Source: Burkholderiales bacterium
Lineage (GTDB): Bacteria > Pseudomonadota > Gammaproteobacteria > Burkholderiales > Burkholderiaceae_C
Direction: 5' to 3'
NCBI GenBank assembly: GCA_025363275.1
Contig: JANYEE010000245.1
Location: 1 to 32,632, forward strand
DNA: 32,632 nt
Below the pieces are notes generated by a model. The model did no database searches and was not told where the DNA came from. It saw nothing but the letters and a program-made list of their open reading frames with translations. Both the position numbers and the translations under genes were made by a program. This document shows, in pieces, positions 7,299 through 15,094 of this stretch (position 1 is its first letter; each line of letters begins with the position of its first letter).

Positions 7299-8523
7299 GC
7301 AGACTCCGGGCCGCACGCTGGGTCGCAACACTGAGCCCGTCCACCAGACGCTGCACGTCCTGCGCGGTATGGCTCGCACTCAGCACGATGCGCAGCCGCG
7401 CCGTGCCCACCGGTACGGTGGGCGGCCGAATGGCAGGCACCCACATGCCCTGGGCCTCCAGTGCCGCCGAGAGCGCCAACGCAGCATTATTTTCACCCAC
7501 GATCAATGGCTGGATAGCCGTGGCCGAATCCGCCAATTGCCAGCCCAGGTGCGGATGTTCGGCGATCAGTGCTGCCAACTGCGTGCGCAACTGCGTGATC
7601 AGGCGCTGCAACTGGGCGCGGCGCTGCGTGCCTTCATCGCCCGCAATCAGGGCCAGGCTTGCGCTGACCGCGTGGGCCATGGCCGGTGGCGCTGCGGTGG
7701 TGTAGATGTAGGTGCGGGCGGTTTGCACCAGCCAGTCAATCACCGTGGGGTGAGCGGCCACAAAGGCCCCGGCCACACCCGCTGCCTTACCCAACGTGCC
7801 CATCACGATCAGGCGCTCACTGTGCAGGCCAAAGTGCGCCAGGCTGCCCTGGCCTTGGGGGCCCAGCACGCCAAAGCCATGCGCATCGTCCACCACCAGC
7901 CACGCGTCAAAACGCTCGGCCAAGGCCAATGTGGCCCGCAGGTCGGCCAGATCCCCGTCCATGCTGAACACCGCATCGGTCACGATCAGTTTGATGGGCG
8001 TGGTGCACTGGCCCAGCAAACGCTCCAGCGCCTCCAGATCGCAATGGGCGTAACGCTGCAGCGGAGCTTTGGAGAGGCGTACGCCGTCGATCAGCGAGGC
8101 GTGGTTCAGGTTGTCGGAAAAAACCGTGCTGCCTGGCCCGGCCAGCGCCGCGACCACAGCCAGATTAGCCATGTAGCCCGTGCAAAAGTACAGGGCCTGG
8201 GCGTTGGGAATGGTGGGGGCCATCCACGCGGCCAGTTCGGCCTCCAGCGTGGCATGGGGCCGGCTGTGGCCACTGACCAGGTGCGAGGCCCCGCTGCCTG
8301 CGCCAAAGCGCCGTGCACCTTCGGCCAACGCCTCGGTCAACACCGGGTGGTTGGCCAGGCCCAGGTAGTCATTGCTGCAAAAGGCCAGCAACTCGCGCGC
8401 CGGCTGGCCGGGGCGGGACACGTGCTGCAGCGGCGCGCAGGGCGACTCGGCGGTGCGGCGCTGGCGCGTCAGCGCCTGGTCGGCACGCTCACGCAGTTGG
8501 CGGTTCAGGTGGTCTATCAGCAT
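7291..8523 (-). CDS. bioF: 8-amino-7-oxononanoate synthase (BioF)
   Basis: BioF is the PLP enzyme that condenses pimeloyl thioester with L-alanine to give KAPA. The 410-residue protein shows CSNDYLGLA near 49-57, [15 protein letters not shown] at 76-90, the PLP-binding [10 protein letters not shown] at 212-221 and the Schiff-base lysine in [10 protein letters not shown] (Lys246). These are all classical alpha-oxoamine synthase landmarks. It is slightly longer than E. coli BioF (384). The start at 8523 lies inside the end of bioA (35-nt overlap) and its stop overlaps bioD, so the three genes form one tightly coupled unit. The product it supplies, KAPA, is the substrate of the disrupted bioA next door. 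Confidence 0.95.
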   Translation of the reverse strand: MLIDHLNRQLRERADQALTRQRRTAESPCAPLQHVSRPGQPARELLAFCSNDYLGLANHPVLTEALAEGARRFGAGSGASHLVSGHSRPHATLEAELAAWMAPTIPNAQALYFCTGYMANLAVVAALAGPGSTVFSDNLNHASLIDGVRLSKAPLQRYAHCDLEALERLLGQCTTPIKLIVTDAVFSMDGDLADLRATLALAERFDAWLVVDDAHGFGVLGPQGQGSLAHFGLHSERLIVMGTLGKAAGVAGAFVAAHPTVIDWLVQTARTYIYTTAAPPAMAHAVSASLALIAGDEGTQRRAQLQRLITQLRTQLAALIAEHPHLGWQLADSATAIQPLIVGENNAALALSAALEAQGMWVPAIRPPTVPVGTARLRIVLSASHTAQDVQRLVDGLSVATQRAARSLHA

Positions 8524-9753
8524 CGTGGGGGGGTTGGTTCAAAACATCGTCCAGCGTAGCCATGACGCGTGCGGCCAGCCATTCGGACAGTGCCGCGTCC
8601 AGCAAATAAGGAGGTAGCAGGTACACGGTGCGGCCAATCGGGCGGATCAGCAACTCGCGCGCGCGGCCCGCCAGATGGAAGCGCTCGGCAAAGCGCGCAC
8701 CGGCCAAGGGCTCAATCACGTCAAAGGCCCAGACCATGCCGAGGTGGCGAAAATTTTCGACCCGTGGGTCACTGCGTAGCGAGGCCAGGGCGGCGCTGAG
8801 CAGGGCGGCTTGCTGGCGGTTTTGCAGCAGCACATCGTCTTGCGCAAACCGGTCCAGCACGGCCAGGGCAGCGCGGCAGGCCAGGGCATTGCCGGTGTAG
8901 GAGTGGGAATGCAGAAATCCGCGCGCTACATCGTCGTCCAAAAAAGCTTCGTAGACGCTGTCGCGGGATAGCACCAGCGACAAAGGCAGGTAGCCGCCAC
9001 TGATGCCCTTGGACAGGCACAGCAGGTCCGGCCACAACACCGGCTCGCCCGGCGCAGCAGCTTGTTCCATCGCAAAGAACGTACCGGTGCGGCCGCAGCC
9101 CACCGCAATTTCATCGGCAATCAACAGCACCTGGTACTGGTCGCACAGGGCCCGCGCCGCGCGCAAATAGCCAGGGTCGTGCATGGCCATGCCCGCAGCG
9201 CCTGGCGCGCGTCGGGCGACATGACCTGGTGCGAGCGCATCAACAGTGGGTCGTAGGCATCGCGAAAAATTTGCACATCCGTCACCGCCAGGGCACCCAG
9301 GGTCTCACCGTGGTAGCCCTGGCGCAGGCAGACAAATTCGCGCTTCTCTGGCAGTCCCCGGTTGCGCCAATGGTGAAACGCCATCTTCAGTGCGATCTCT
9401 ACGGCCGAGGCACCATCGCTGGCAAAAAAGCAATGGCCCAGCACGCCGCCGGTGAGTGCGGACAAACGCTCCGCCAACTCCACCGCCGGAGCATGGGTGC
9501 AACCGGCCAGCATCACATGCGGCAGGGTGTCGAGTTGGTCCTTGATGGCGGCGTTGATGCGCGCATCGGCATGGCCAAACAAATTGACCCACCAGGAGCT
9601 GATGGTGTCGAAGTAGCGCTTGCCGTCTTCGTCAAACAGCCATACACCCTGCCCGCGCGTGATGGCCAGTGGCGGCACCTGGGCAGCGCGCTGCATTTGC
9701 GTGCAGGGGTGCCAAACGCTGGCTAGGCTGCGCGCAACCAGAGATGCAGACAT
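8489..9753 (-). pseudogene. bioA: bioA (DAPA aminotransferase), disrupted by internal deletion and frameshift
   Basis: Two reading frames together encode most of adenosylmethionine-8-amino-7-oxononanoate aminotransferase. Residues 1 to about 186 (from 9753) carry VWHPCTQMQ, FDTISSWWVNLFGHAD, THAPAVELAERL and RQGYHGETLGALAV. The other frame, readable from about 9199 to 8489, resumes at AAGMAMHDPGYL and carries LIADEIAVGCGRTG, the PLP-lysine region LSKGISGG and TGNALACRAAL. Compared with E. coli BioA, about 35-40 residues between these pieces are absent. They include the stretch ending in the conserved EPxVQG block. So this is a deletion of roughly 100-120 nt that also shifts the frame, not a single-base error. 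The junction lies in GGCGCTG (9198-9204). The first frame stops after 210 residues. A functional aminotransferase is very unlikely. Confidence 0.88.
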
Positions 9754-9796
9754 ACGAAAAATGGGACTGGGCAGAATGCGGCTGAAAGCGCTGGGC

Positions 9797-10705
9797 TCAG
9801 GCCGTCAGGCGCGTCAGCGCTTCCTGGTATTTAGCCGCCGTCTTGGCGATCACCTCATTCGGCACGCGCGGTGCGGGCGGAGTTTTGGTCCAGGGTTTAC
9901 CGTCCACCAGCGCGGCTTCCAGCCAGTCGCGCACAAACTGCTTGTCGTAGCTCGGCGGGTTGGTACCCACTTGGTAACTTTCTTGCGGCCAATAGCGGCT
10001 GGAGTCGGGGGTCAGCACCTCGTCCATCAGCACCAGGGTGCCGTCTTTGTCCAGGCCAAACTCGAATTTGGTGTCGGCAATGATGATGCCCTTGGTCAGC
10101 GCAAACGCGGCCGCGGTCTTGTAGATCTGGATACTGATGTCACGAATCCGCGTGGCCAGATCCAGGCCAATCATTTCGACGGTTTTCTCAAACGTGATGT
10201 TCTCGTCATGGTCGCCCACTGCAGCCTTGGCGGCGGGCGTGTAGATGGGCTCGGGCAACTGGCTGGCGTTTTGTAAACCGGCGGGTAGCTTCACCCCGCA
10301 CACGGCGCCGTTCTCCTGGTATTCCTTCCAGCCGCTGCCCGCCAAGTAGCCGCGCACCACGGCCTCCACGGGGATGGGTTTGAGGCGTTTGACCAGCATG
10401 GAGCGGCCGGTGACTTGGGCCACTTCCTCAGGCAACACCACGCTTTCAGGCGCTTCGCCGGTCAGGTGGTTGGGACAGATATCGGCCCCGCTTTTACCCA
10501 GTTTTTCAAACCAGAACAGGGCCATTTGCGTCAGCAACACGCCCTTGCCCGGAATTGGCTCGCCCATGATCACGTCAAATGCGCTCAAGCGATCGCTCGC
10601 CACCATCAAGATGCGGTCATCGCCCACGGCGTAGTTGTCGCGCACCTTGCCACGCGCAAGCAAGGGAAGGGACAGAGTAGAGGTGTGCAAGGCAACAGAA
10701 GTCAT
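9797..10705 (-). CDS. purC: Phosphoribosylaminoimidazole-succinocarboxamide synthase (PurC)
   Basis: SAICAR synthetase joins CAIR and aspartate using ATP, the step after PurE. The 302-residue protein has [10 protein letters not shown] near the N-terminus, [13 protein letters not shown], the substrate-binding [12 protein letters not shown], and [10 protein letters not shown] with [14 protein letters not shown]. This is the longer PurC form typical of proteobacteria and yeast (about 300 residues), not the 237-residue E. coli form. I use ATG 10703-10705 (MTSVALHTS). The in-frame ATG at 10741 lies in the loop of an intrinsic terminator hairpin and would add residues encoded by that hairpin, so I reject it. 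It is the downstream neighbour of fba and precedes bioA by 43 nt. Confidence 0.96.
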   Translation of the reverse strand: MTSVALHTSTLSLPLLARGKVRDNYAVGDDRILMVASDRLSAFDVIMGEPIPGKGVLLTQMALFWFEKLGKSGADICPNHLTGEAPESVVLPEEVAQVTGRSMLVKRLKPIPVEAVVRGYLAGSGWKEYQENGAVCGVKLPAGLQNASQLPEPIYTPAAKAAVGDHDENITFEKTVEMIGLDLATRIRDISIQIYKTAAAFALTKGIIIADTKFEFGLDKDGTLVLMDEVLTPDSSRYWPQESYQVGTNPPSYDKQFVRDWLEAALVDGKPWTKTPPAPRVPNEVIAKTAAKYQEALTRLTA

Positions 10706-10715
10706 GGTATCCAAC

Positions 10716-10756
10716 AAGAAAAAAGGCTTCGCCCCCCACATAGGAAGCGAAGCCTT
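10716..10756 (-). terminator. Intrinsic terminator between fba and purC
   Basis: On the minus strand a perfect 10-bp stem (AAGGCTTCGC at 10756-10747 with GCGAAGCCTT at 10732-10723) encloses a 14-nt loop and runs into TTTTCTT. It is 31 nt past the fba stop. The T-run ends only about 10 nt before the purC start codon, so no ordinary promoter fits between them. purC must therefore be read through the hairpin, which would then act as an attenuator, or be started from within it. Confidence 0.85.
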
Positions 10757-10787
10757 GGATTATCGCTAGTAACGCGGAGTGCAATAT

Positions 10788-11852
10788 TTACTGGACTACT
10801 TGGGCTAACTCACCACGGGCGTACTGCCCAGCTACCACCTGCAGGCTGTGGCCCTTGATGCCAGCGGCCTGGCCTTCGCAGCCAAACTGGATGTAGCGCT
10901 GCTTGCACAACTGTTTGGCTGCTTCGCGCGCGGGTTTGAGCCATTCGCGGGCGTCAAACTTATCCGGGTTCTCAAACAGAAACTTGCGCACCGCGCCGGT
11001 CATGGCCATGCGGATGTCGGTGTCGATATTGACCTTGCGCACACCAAACGGAATGGCGCGCTGCACCTCTTCCACGGGCACGCCCCAGGTTTGGGCCATC
11101 TTGCCGCCGTACTGGTTGATCTCGGCCAGTAGTTCCTGGGGCACGGCGCTGGAGCCGTGCATCACCAAGTGGGTGTTGGGGATGCGGGCGTGGATTTCCT
11201 TGATGCGCTCAATGGCCAGAATGTCACCGGTGGGCTGGCGCGTGAACTTGTAGGCGCCGTGGCTGGTACCAATGGCAATCGCCAGGGCATCCAGCTGGGT
11301 ACGCTTCACAAAATCGGCGGCTTCTTCGGGGTCGGTTAGCAGTTGCTCGCGGGTCATGGTGGCGTCGGTGCCGTGGCCGTCTTCCTTGTCGCCTTTCATG
11401 GTCTCCAGCGAGCCCAAGCAGCCCAGTTCACCTTCCACTGTTACGCCCAGTTTGTGGGCCATGTCCACTACCTTGCGGGTGACTTCAACGTTGTACTCGT
11501 AACTGGCGATGGTCTTGCCATCAGCTTCCAGCGAGCCGTCCATCATCACCGAGCTAAAGCCTAAATCGATAGCACCCTGGCAAACCGCTGGGCTCTGGCC
11601 ATGGTCCTGGTGCATGACGACGGGGATAGACGGATAGCTTTCCACCGCGGCCTGGATCAGGTACTTGAGAAAGTGTTCACCCGCGTATTTGCGGGCACCG
11701 GCGCTGGCCTGCATGATCACGGGAGCGCCAGTCTCCTTAGCAGCTTCCATGATGGCCTGGACTTGCTCCAGGTTGTTGACGTTGAACGCAGGAATCGCGT
11801 AGTTTTGGACCGCAGCGTGGTCCAGAAGCTCACGCATAGAAACGAGTGCCAT
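10788..11852 (-). CDS. fba: Fructose-bisphosphate aldolase, class II (Calvin-cycle subtype)
   Basis: Reversibly splits fructose-1,6-bisphosphate into DHAP and glyceraldehyde-3-phosphate. The 354-residue protein is a zinc-dependent class II aldolase of the subtype first described from Calvin-cycle operons. Landmarks are AFNVNNLEQ at 22-30, the metal and catalytic segment VMHQDHGQS (Asp83, His84), GELGCLGS at 141-148, the zinc ligand in GTSHGAYK (His198), and VMHGSS (His232). NIDTDIRMA lies near 280. It lies between pyk (upstream, 201 nt, with a repeat) and purC (downstream, after a terminator). No other Calvin-cycle gene is visible here, so glycolysis or gluconeogenesis is its evident role. 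Confidence 0.96.
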   Translation of the reverse strand: MALVSMRELLDHAAVQNYAIPAFNVNNLEQVQAIMEAAKETGAPVIMQASAGARKYAGEHFLKYLIQAAVESYPSIPVVMHQDHGQSPAVCQGAIDLGFSSVMMDGSLEADGKTIASYEYNVEVTRKVVDMAHKLGVTVEGELGCLGSLETMKGDKEDGHGTDATMTREQLLTDPEEAADFVKRTQLDALAIAIGTSHGAYKFTRQPTGDILAIERIKEIHARIPNTHLVMHGSSAVPQELLAEINQYGGKMAQTWGVPVEEVQRAIPFGVRKVNIDTDIRMAMTGAVRKFLFENPDKFDAREWLKPAREAAKQLCKQRYIQFGCEGQAAGIKGHSLQVVAGQYARGELAQVVQ

Positions 11853-12006
11853 GATGAAATCCCAAGGAAGTTAAAAACCTGCCGCGGTCCGCCATTTTTG
11901 GTAACCGCTTGGTAACTTGTACCGACGCAGGATTCTAACTGCCGAGGGAAAACCCGAATTTGCCGCACAAAGACAAATCCGCGCTGGGCCGCCCCAAGCG
12001 GATTTA

Positions 12007-12052
12007 GCCCCCTCGGGGGGCAGCGACCCGCGCAGCGGCGGAGCGTGGGGGC
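12007..12052 (-). repeat. G-rich intergenic repeat, copy 2 (after pyk), with hairpin
   Basis: Starts one base after the pyk stop on the minus strand. Positions 12016-12052 match copy 1 (254-290). GCCCCC and GGGGGC at 12007-12021 form a very stable short hairpin with a 3-nt loop. The repeat-like sequence continues leftwards to about 11981 (GCGCTGGGCCGCCCCAAGCG), which I recall as part of the same family repeat in Comamonadaceae. There is no T-run after the hairpin. The placement directly behind stop codons in both copies suggests a role at transcript ends. Confidence 0.75.
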
Positions 12053-12053
12053 T

Positions 12054-13487
12054 CTACTCCACGCGGCAAATCTTCAGCATATTGGTTCCGCCCGGCGCAC
12101 CCATGGGTTCGCCGCAGGTGATCGCGTAAATGTCACCTTTTTGCACAATGCCGCGGACCTTCAAATGGCGTTCGGCTTCCATCAGCGCAGTATCACGGTC
12201 GCTGCTGGAGTCCATCAAAAGGGGACGCACATTGCGGTACATCGTCATCTTGCGCTGCGTTGCAACGCGTGGCGTCAAAGCGTAGATGGGCACGTGCACG
12301 AGGTGGCGGCTCATCCACAGCGCCGTGCTGCCGCTATCGGTCATTGCGACAATGGCTTTGGCATCGAGGTGGTGCGCAGTGAACAGCGCGCCCATTGCAA
12401 TCGATTGGTCGATGCGGGTGAAGGTCTTACCGGTGAAATCAGCGTCCAACTTGACGTACTCACCGCCTTCAGCCGCCAGGCAAATCTTGGCCATCTCAAT
12501 CACGGTTTCGAGCGGGTATTTGCCTGCGGCCGTTTCAGCCGACAGCATTACAGCATCCGTGCCGTCCAGCACCGCGTTGGCCACGTCACTGACCTCCGCG
12601 CGCGTGGGCACCGGGTTGGTGATCATGGACTCCATCATCTGCGTGGCGGTGATGACGAATTTGTCGTGCTCACGAGCCAGCTTGATCATGCGTTTTTGCA
12701 GCGCGGGCACCACGGCGTTACCGACCTCAACGGCCAAGTCGCCGCGGGCCACCATGATGCCATCGCTGGCAAGCAAAATCTCTTCTAGGCGGGGAATCGC
12801 TTCGGCACGCTCGATCTTGGCAATCAGCCCGGGCTTGTGGTTGTATTCGGCCGCGGCTACGTTGCACAACTGGCGCGCCATTTCCATGTCAGTGGCGTTC
12901 TTAGGGAAGCTGACCGCGACGTAATCGGCCTGGAAACTCATCGCGGTGCGAATGTCATCCATATCCTTGGCGGTCAGCGCGGGAGCGGTCAGTCCGCCGC
13001 CCTGTTTGTTGATGCCCTTGTTGTTGGACAACTCACCGCCGAGCTTGACAGTGGTGTGCACCGCATCGCCTTTGACGGCGTCCACGATGATGACAATCAG
13101 ACCATCGTTTAACAGCAGTACATCACCCGCCTTCACTTCATTGGGTAGTGACTTGTAGTCCAGGCCAACGGCGTCGATGTCACCCAGTTCCGTACGGGCA
13201 GCATCGAGCACAAATTTTTGGCCAGGCTGCAAAAACACTTTGCCTTCAGAAAACTTGCCGACGCGGATCTTAGGACCTTGCAGATCAGCCATGATGGCCA
13301 CTTCGCGGCCCGCGCGCTGCGCCGCTTCGCGCACCATGCGGGCCCGGTCAATATGGTCTTGCGCCTTGCCGTGGCTGAAGTTGAGCCGCACCACATTCAC
13401 ACCGGCGCGGATCAGTTGCTCCAGCATGGCGGGATCGCTGGATGCGGGGCCAAGGGTGGCGACGATTTTGGTGGCGCGACGGGGCAT
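12054..13487 (-). CDS. pyk: Pyruvate kinase
   Basis: Transfers phosphate from phosphoenolpyruvate to ADP. The 477-residue protein has TKIVATLGPASSDP at the N-terminus, NVVRLNFSHG, LQGPKIRVG, the catalytic-lysine region IAKIERAEAI, and the magnesium-binding MVARGDLAVEVG. TATQMMESMITNPVPTRAEVSDVANAV follows, then DAVMLSAETAAGKYP and a C-terminal regulatory domain (about 345-477). Length and motifs are those of a complete bacterial enzyme. It is 68 nt downstream of pgk and followed by the G-rich repeat and then fba, an order typical for related genomes. GGAG lies just upstream of the ATG. Confidence 0.97.
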   Translation of the reverse strand: MPRRATKIVATLGPASSDPAMLEQLIRAGVNVVRLNFSHGKAQDHIDRARMVREAAQRAGREVAIMADLQGPKIRVGKFSEGKVFLQPGQKFVLDAARTELGDIDAVGLDYKSLPNEVKAGDVLLLNDGLIVIIVDAVKGDAVHTTVKLGGELSNNKGINKQGGGLTAPALTAKDMDDIRTAMSFQADYVAVSFPKNATDMEMARQLCNVAAAEYNHKPGLIAKIERAEAIPRLEEILLASDGIMVARGDLAVEVGNAVVPALQKRMIKLAREHDKFVITATQMMESMITNPVPTRAEVSDVANAVLDGTDAVMLSAETAAGKYPLETVIEMAKICLAAEGGEYVKLDADFTGKTFTRIDQSIAMGALFTAHHLDAKAIVAMTDSGSTALWMSRHLVHVPIYALTPRVATQRKMTMYRNVRPLLMDSSSDRDTALMEAERHLKVRGIVQKGDIYAITCGEPMGAPGGTNMLKICRVE

Positions 13488-13555
13488 GGAACGGTCTCCT
13501 TTTGATTAGACGTCGATTCTCACACGGTTGCACCTGGGGCAGTTACAGCGCAGGA

Positions 13556-14749
13556 TCAGCTTTGCGCTCGGCGGGCCAGGATCTCAAATGCCGGCAGAGT
13601 CTTGCCTTCCAGCACTTCGAGGAAGGCGCCGCCACCGGTGCTGATGTAACCCACTTGTTTCTCGATGCCGTATTTGGCAATCGCGGCCAACGTGTCGCCA
13701 CCACCGGCAATGCTGAAGGCGCTGGATTCGGCAATTGCTTTCGCAATCACTTTGGTGCCGTTTTCAAACGCGGCAAATTCAAACACGCCGACCGGGCCAT
13801 TCCAGACGATGGTGCCGGCTTTCTTCAACTGGTCGGCCAGGGCCTGCGCTGTCTCTGGGCCAATGTCCAGAATCAGATCGTCATCGGCCACATTCGTGGC
13901 GGCTTTCACGGTGGCTACCGCATCGGCAGAGAATGTCTTGGCCGTCACCACATCGGTAGGAATCGGCACCGCAGCGCCGCGCGCTTTCATCGCTTCAATC
14001 ACGGCCTTGGCCTGGTCCAGCAAATCGGGTTCGGCAAGGCTTTTGCCAATTTTCAGACCGGCAGCGAGCATGAACGTGTTGGCAATGCCGCCGCCCACGA
14101 TCAATTGATCCACGTTGTCGGCCAGGCTCTTCAGAATGGTCAGCTTGGTGGATACCTTGGAACCGGCCACGATGGCGACCAGCGGGCGCTTGGGCGCCAG
14201 CAGCGCCTTGGTGATGGCATCCATTTCCGCGGCCAAGAGCGGGCCAGCGCAGGCAATGGGGGCGAACTGGGCGATGCCGTAGGTGGAGGCTTCAGCGCGG
14301 TGGGCGGTGCCAAAGGCGTCGTGTACAAAGATGTCACACAGCGCGGCCATTTTCTTGGCCAACGCTTCGTTGTTCTTTTTCTCACCCTTGTTGACGCGGC
14401 AGTTTTCCAGCATCACCAACTGACCGGGTTTCACGTCCACGCCGTCAATCCAGTTGGCAACCACGGATATCTCACGGCCCATCAGCTCGCCCATACGCTT
14501 GGCCACCGGAGTCAGCGAATCGGCGGTCTTCAATTCGCCCTCAGTGGGGCGGCCCAAGTGGCTGGTCACCATCACCGCCGCACCGGCGTCCAACGCCATC
14601 TGGATGCAAGGCACGCTGGCGCGCACGCGGGTGTCTTCGGTGATATTGCCCGCATCGTCTTGCGGCACGTTCAGGTCGGCACGGATGAACACGCGCTTAC
14701 CGGCCACTTGGCCCTTAGCGCACAAATCGGAGAAACGAATGACATTCAT
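13556..14749 (-). CDS. pgk: Phosphoglycerate kinase
   Basis: Interconverts 1,3-bisphosphoglycerate and 3-phosphoglycerate with ADP/ATP. The 397-residue protein has [13 protein letters not shown] at the N-terminus, [10 protein letters not shown], and [30 protein letters not shown] follows, then [13 protein letters not shown], and in the C-terminal nucleotide domain [11 protein letters not shown] and [10 protein letters not shown]. This is a full-length bacterial PGK. It is first in the pgk-pyk run. gapA, often nearby, is not in this window. Its upstream region holds the paired structured elements described separately, the nearer one ending about 60 nt before the start codon. Confidence 0.97.
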   Translation of the reverse strand: MNVIRFSDLCAKGQVAGKRVFIRADLNVPQDDAGNITEDTRVRASVPCIQMALDAGAAVMVTSHLGRPTEGELKTADSLTPVAKRMGELMGREISVVANWIDGVDVKPGQLVMLENCRVNKGEKKNNEALAKKMAALCDIFVHDAFGTAHRAEASTYGIAQFAPIACAGPLLAAEMDAITKALLAPKRPLVAIVAGSKVSTKLTILKSLADNVDQLIVGGGIANTFMLAAGLKIGKSLAEPDLLDQAKAVIEAMKARGAAVPIPTDVVTAKTFSADAVATVKAATNVADDDLILDIGPETAQALADQLKKAGTIVWNGPVGVFEFAAFENGTKVIAKAIAESSAFSIAGGGDTLAAIAKYGIEKQVGYISTGGGAFLEVLEGKTLPAFEILARRAQS

Positions 14750-14778
14750 GGAGCAGCCCTGTTCAAAAAATTGTTCGA

Positions 14779-14784
14779 ATTGTA
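14779..14784 (-). promoter_or_regulatory. Candidate -10 box for pgk
   Basis: TACAAT on the minus strand (14784-14779) lies 29 nt before the pgk ATG and would give a leader of about 20-25 nt. No good -35 is present at 16-18 nt upstream (TAATAA at 17 nt is weak). The upstream part of such a promoter would touch the outer flank of structured element A. Low confidence. Confidence 0.28.
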
Positions 14785-14810
14785 GGTGGGTGGGGGTCGG
14801 CTTATTACGT

Positions 14811-14914
14811 ACCAGTGCCAGCGAGGGAGCATGCCTTTTGCTACGTGTCCCCCGGGCCCTGCGGGCCCTCCTCCTTTACCTCCGCAAAAGGCATGCCCCC
14901 TCACTGCCACTGGG
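14811..14914 (-). ncRNA. Structured element A: conserved 42-nt core in a long hairpin
   Basis: On the minus strand a 31-nt arm (14914-14884) pairs with 14841-14811: 27 Watson-Crick pairs, 2 G-U, one G-G and one terminal mismatch. Between them is a 42-nt core (14883-14842). Inside the core, GGGCCC-GCA-GGGCCC forms a 6-bp inner helix with a triloop. The two strands of the internal loop read AGGTAAAGGAGGA and GGGGGACACG. Outside the arms, GCTTACT and AATAAGC can extend the stem. The same core occurs in element B. I do not recognise a named RNA family. Transcription is unproven; on this strand it would lie in the azlD 3' or pgk 5' region. Confidence 0.6.
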
Positions 14915-14975
14915 GAGCTGAGTAAGCGAAGCGCAAAGACATTTCAATGCAGCGAGGCACGGCGACTCTGCGCAA

Positions 14976-15065
14976 GAGCAGTCGGGTTGTGTGTTTTGCG
15001 CAGGTCAAGGAGGAGCTCGCACAGCGGGCGGGGGACACGGAGCAAAACGCATAGCTCGACTGCTC
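14976..15065 (+). ncRNA. Structured element B: second copy of the core with different, paired stems
   Basis: On the plus strand a 24-nt arm (14976-14999) pairs with 15042-15065 along its whole length: 20 Watson-Crick and 4 G-U pairs. The 42-nt core (15000-15041) aligns without gaps to that of element A, with 32 of 42 identical. The inner helix is GCTCGC-ACA-GCGGGC. The internal loop strands are AGGTCAAGGAGGA and GGGGGACACG, differing from A at one position only. It is head-to-head with element A, 61 nt apart, and antisense to azlD and pgk transcription. The function is unknown to me. Confidence 0.6.
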
Positions 15066-15094
15066 CGCCACCGCCCACAACAGTCAAACCCGCC

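Larger units (their letters stand above)
14750..15094. other. 345-nt gene-free region between azlD and pgk
   Basis: The only gene-free stretch over 300 nt in the window. It holds a possible pgk -10 box (14779-14784), structured element A (14811-14914, minus) and structured element B (14976-15065, plus). Between them are 61 nt (14915-14975) in which I see no further motif. Short open frames here have no ribosome site or family character, and I see no transposase remnant. Confidence 0.8.

Noticed and set aside
7246..8559. 437-codon open frame on the plus strand
   Set aside because: Antisense to bioF and bioD, both with clear catalytic motifs; the translation is rich in Arg, Gln and Gly with no recognisable domain.
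8489..9190. Independent short aminotransferase gene starting at ATG 9190
   Set aside because: It is the C-terminal part of bioA continuing in another frame and lacks the N-terminal substrate and cofactor regions, so I merged it into the pseudogene.
10706..10741. Longer purC from ATG 10741
   Set aside because: The extra residues would be encoded by the terminator hairpin and are not typical of the PurC N-terminus.
13442..14785. 447-codon open frame on the plus strand
   Set aside because: Antisense to pgk, which is full-length with all motifs; a shadow frame.
14811..15065. The elements as a miniature transposon, REP element or integron attC sites
   Set aside because: No transposase, target-site duplication, REP-type GTAG tetranucleotide or integrase is visible. 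Arm sequences differ between copies while still pairing, which is not expected of terminal repeats recognised by one enzyme. Not fully excluded.
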